From positions 1 through 48,351 of the forward strand of contig NZ_JAPPTI010000018.1 in assembly GCF_027587025.1 (NCBI RefSeq): DNA of 48,351 nucleotides, in the 5' to 3' direction. Position numbers and translations under genes: made by a program. Each line of letters begins with the position of its first letter. Within the stretch, counting starts at the first letter, position 1. The DNA comes from Vibrio sp. LaRot3 (GTDB lineage Bacteria; Pseudomonadota; Gammaproteobacteria; Enterobacterales; Vibrionaceae). Under the pieces are notes generated by a model. It made no database searches. It was not told the DNA's origin and worked only from the letters and a program-made list of their open reading frames with translations. Below, in pieces: positions 46,975-48,351 of the stretch.

Positions 46975-46980
46975 GTACAA
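46952..46980 (-). promoter_or_regulatory. rplK promoter
   Basis: Minus-strand -35 TTGTAC (46980-46975), 17-bp spacer, -10 TATAAT (46957-46952), then TTCGCGCC discriminator. The predicted start near 46945 lies within the 3' arm of the terminator hairpin, so transcripts begun here cannot form that hairpin. Confidence 0.75.
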
Positions 46981-47020
46981 CCCTAAAAAGGTGATTTTTT
47001 ATACTCTTTAACTAAGAGTC

Positions 47021-47569
47021 TTAGTCCAGTTTTTCAACCTGACCAAATTCAAGCTCAACTGGTGTTGCACGACCAAAGATCGATACAGACACCTTCATGC
47101 GGCTCTTCTCGTAATCCACTTCTTCAACGGTACCGTTAAAGTCAGCAAATGGGCCGTCAGTAACACGAACCACTTCACCCGCTTCGTACATAGTACGAGG
47201 ACGAGGAGCTTCACTTGCTTTCTCAAGACGGTTAAGGATCGCATCTGCTTCTTTATCAGAGATAGGAGCAGGACGATCAGAGGTACCACCAATGAAGCCC
47301 ATGACACGCGGAACACTGCGCACTAAGTGCCATGATTCATCGTTCATGATCATCTGAACTAGGACGTAACCAGGGAAGAACTTACGCTCAGACTTACGAC
47401 GTTGCCCAGCGCGGATCTCCACTACTTCTTCAGTAGGGACTAGTACTTCACCGAATAGCTCTTCCATGCTGTGCATTTTGATATGCTCGCGAAGAGATTG
47501 AGCTACACGACCTTCAAATCCAGAGAAGGCTTGAACTACATACCAGCGTTTTTTTGGAGCTTCACTCAT
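47021..47569 (-). CDS. nusG: Transcription termination/antitermination protein NusG
   Basis: Essential elongation factor that bridges RNA polymerase with Rho or ribosomal S10. 182 residues: NGN domain (KRWYVVQAFSGFEGRVAQSLREHI, FFPGYVLVQM) and C-terminal KOW domain (AGEVVRVTDGPFADFNGTVEEVD). Starts 13 nt after secE. Confidence 0.98.
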   Translation of the reverse strand: MSEAPKKRWYVVQAFSGFEGRVAQSLREHIKMHSMEELFGEVLVPTEEVVEIRAGQRRKSERKFFPGYVLVQMIMNDESWHLVRSVPRVMGFIGGTSDRPAPISDKEADAILNRLEKASEAPRPRTMYEAGEVVRVTDGPFADFNGTVEEVDYEKSRMKVSVSIFGRATPVELEFGQVEKLD

Positions 47570-47582
47570 GAATAAAAACCCT

Positions 47583-47963
47583 CTATACCCCAGTCACTAG
47601 TGCGACAAGACGAACCATAATGCCGTCAATGCCCCAAAGTGCTAGAGCCATTACAATACTTACAGCTAAAACAATCAGTGTCGTTTGTAGAGTTTCTTGA
47701 CGCGTTGGCCAAACCACTTTACGAACTTCCATGCGAGATTCTTTCGCAAAACTGATTGCTGCTTTACCTTTCGTAGTCGTAGCTGCAACACCAAGTGCCG
47801 CGGCAATGGCTACAACTACACCTGCAGCGCGAATCACTACAGACATTTCACCATACAGGTAATTACCCACAACAGCGGCAGCGGCTAGAGCAAAAGTGAT
47901 AATCCACTTAAAAATGTCTGCGCCATTTGAGCTATCAGGAGTTTCAGCATTATTTGCTTTCAT
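47583..47963 (-). CDS. secE: Preprotein translocase subunit SecE
   Basis: Essential SecYEG clamp subunit. 126 residues with three hydrophobic segments (IIKW-type segments at about 19-39, 43-62 and 93-120), the long gammaproteobacterial form. The conserved amphipathic region ESRMEVRKVVWPTRQETLQTT precedes the last membrane helix. Operon with nusG. The 276-nt gap to tuf holds the tuf terminator and no gene; no tRNA-Trp is present there. Confidence 0.97.
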   Translation of the reverse strand: MKANNAETPDSSNGADIFKWIITFALAAAAVVGNYLYGEMSVVIRAAGVVVAIAAALGVAATTTKGKAAISFAKESRMEVRKVVWPTRQETLQTTLIVLAVSIVMALALWGIDGIMVRLVALVTGV

Positions 47964-48150
47964 AAAACCAACCTGTCACAAGTCTTAATATAGACGACAA
48001 CAACCCCGCTGTTGCAGGGCAAATCCATGAAACGGCAATTCTTACGAATCGACGTACTCTTTTTTATTAATCAGCGAACAAAAATCCACCAATTAATCCT
48101 GCTTCACATCTGCTTGGACAAGAAATCAGCAAACATTATGCTTAGCTAAG

Positions 48151-48178
48151 AAAAAGGGCATCAAATGATGCCCTTTTT
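48151..48178 (-). terminator. Intrinsic terminator after tuf (second copy)
   Basis: Stem AAAAAGGGCATC / GATGCCCTTTTT with an AAAT loop, T-run on the minus strand, about 60 nt past the tuf stop. It separates tuf from secE-nusG. Confidence 0.9.
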
Positions 48179-48239
48179 GCTACTGGTTCGTCAAATCTTA
48201 TTCAAAGATTTTACGAAGACTTCCGTTAATCCCTAAGAA

Positions 48240-48351
48240 TTAAGCGAAGATCTTAGCAACAACACCAGCACCTACTGTACGGCCACCTTCACGGATCGCG
48301 AAACGAAGACCTTCGTCCATTGCGATTGGTGCGATTAGCTCTACAGTCATC
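48240..48351 (-). CDS. tuf: Elongation factor Tu, 3' end only (partial)
   Basis: The last 36 codons of a tuf gene, including PIAMDEGLRFAIREGGRTVG and AGVVAKIFA before TAA. This is the second EF-Tu copy, in the tufB position upstream of secE. Only the C-terminal barrel domain lies in the window. Confidence 0.95.
   Translation of the reverse strand, partial: MTVELIAPIAMDEGLRFAIREGGRTVGAGVVAKIFA

Noticed and set aside
47964..48150. tRNA-Trp gene between tuf and secE, as in many gammaproteobacteria
   Set aside because: The sequence was read on both strands and no cloverleaf or CCA anticodon arm is present.

Overview
The window is a stretch of the main chromosome of a Vibrio species (Vibrionaceae, Gammaproteobacteria). 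This rests on protein similarity recognised by eye, on gene order matching the Vibrio cholerae chromosome 1 interval between the two EF-Tu genes, and on Vibrio-like features such as a three-LysM AmiB and an 88-residue Hfq. Species cannot be named from sequence alone. Nearly everything is core genome; there are no insertion sequences, phage genes or CRISPR arrays.

The window begins in the 5' end of one tuf gene and ends in the 3' end of a second tuf gene, both on the minus strand. Between them lie two classic ribosomal/transcription clusters. At the left is the str cluster (tuf, fusA, rpsG, rpsL, then tusB, tusC, tusD, yheO-type regulator and fkpA upstream). At the right is the rif cluster (secE, nusG, rplK, rplA, rplJ, rplL, rpoB, rpoC).

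Region by region: 1-6345, str cluster, sulfur relay genes for tRNA 2-thiouridylation, a YheO-family regulator and an FKBP isomerase, all minus strand. 6481-7690, a WD40-like lipoprotein and slyX, plus strand. 7721-17102, yjeT and the tsaE-amiB-mutL-miaA-hfq-hflX-hflK-hflC superoperon, minus strand. 17303-18424, queG. 18425-18961, a non-coding region with a cluster of DnaA boxes at the position where E. coli carries datA. 18962-19394, a tRNA array (Gly, fMet, Gly, Gly in transcription order). 19759-24799, a lipoprotein of unknown function, orn, rsgA, psd and a DASS-family transporter. 25089-29755, a chemoreceptor, an EamA-type permease and gpmM. 29932-35765, envC, a DHH phosphoesterase, a TetR-type regulator, hemE, nudC and rsd. 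35945-48239, the rif cluster.

Functional links: AmiB and EnvC are an amidase and its usual activator in daughter-cell separation. TusBCD, QueG, MiaA and TsaE all modify tRNAs. RsgA matures the small ribosomal subunit, and Rsd binds sigma-70 next to the core polymerase genes. The most interesting non-coding signals are the datA-like DnaA-box cluster, an orphan plus-strand terminator preceded by a perfect palindrome between hemE and nudC (candidate small RNA), a terminator plus mutually exclusive hairpins between rpsG and fusA, and a terminator hairpin that carries the rplK promoter -10 in its loop.
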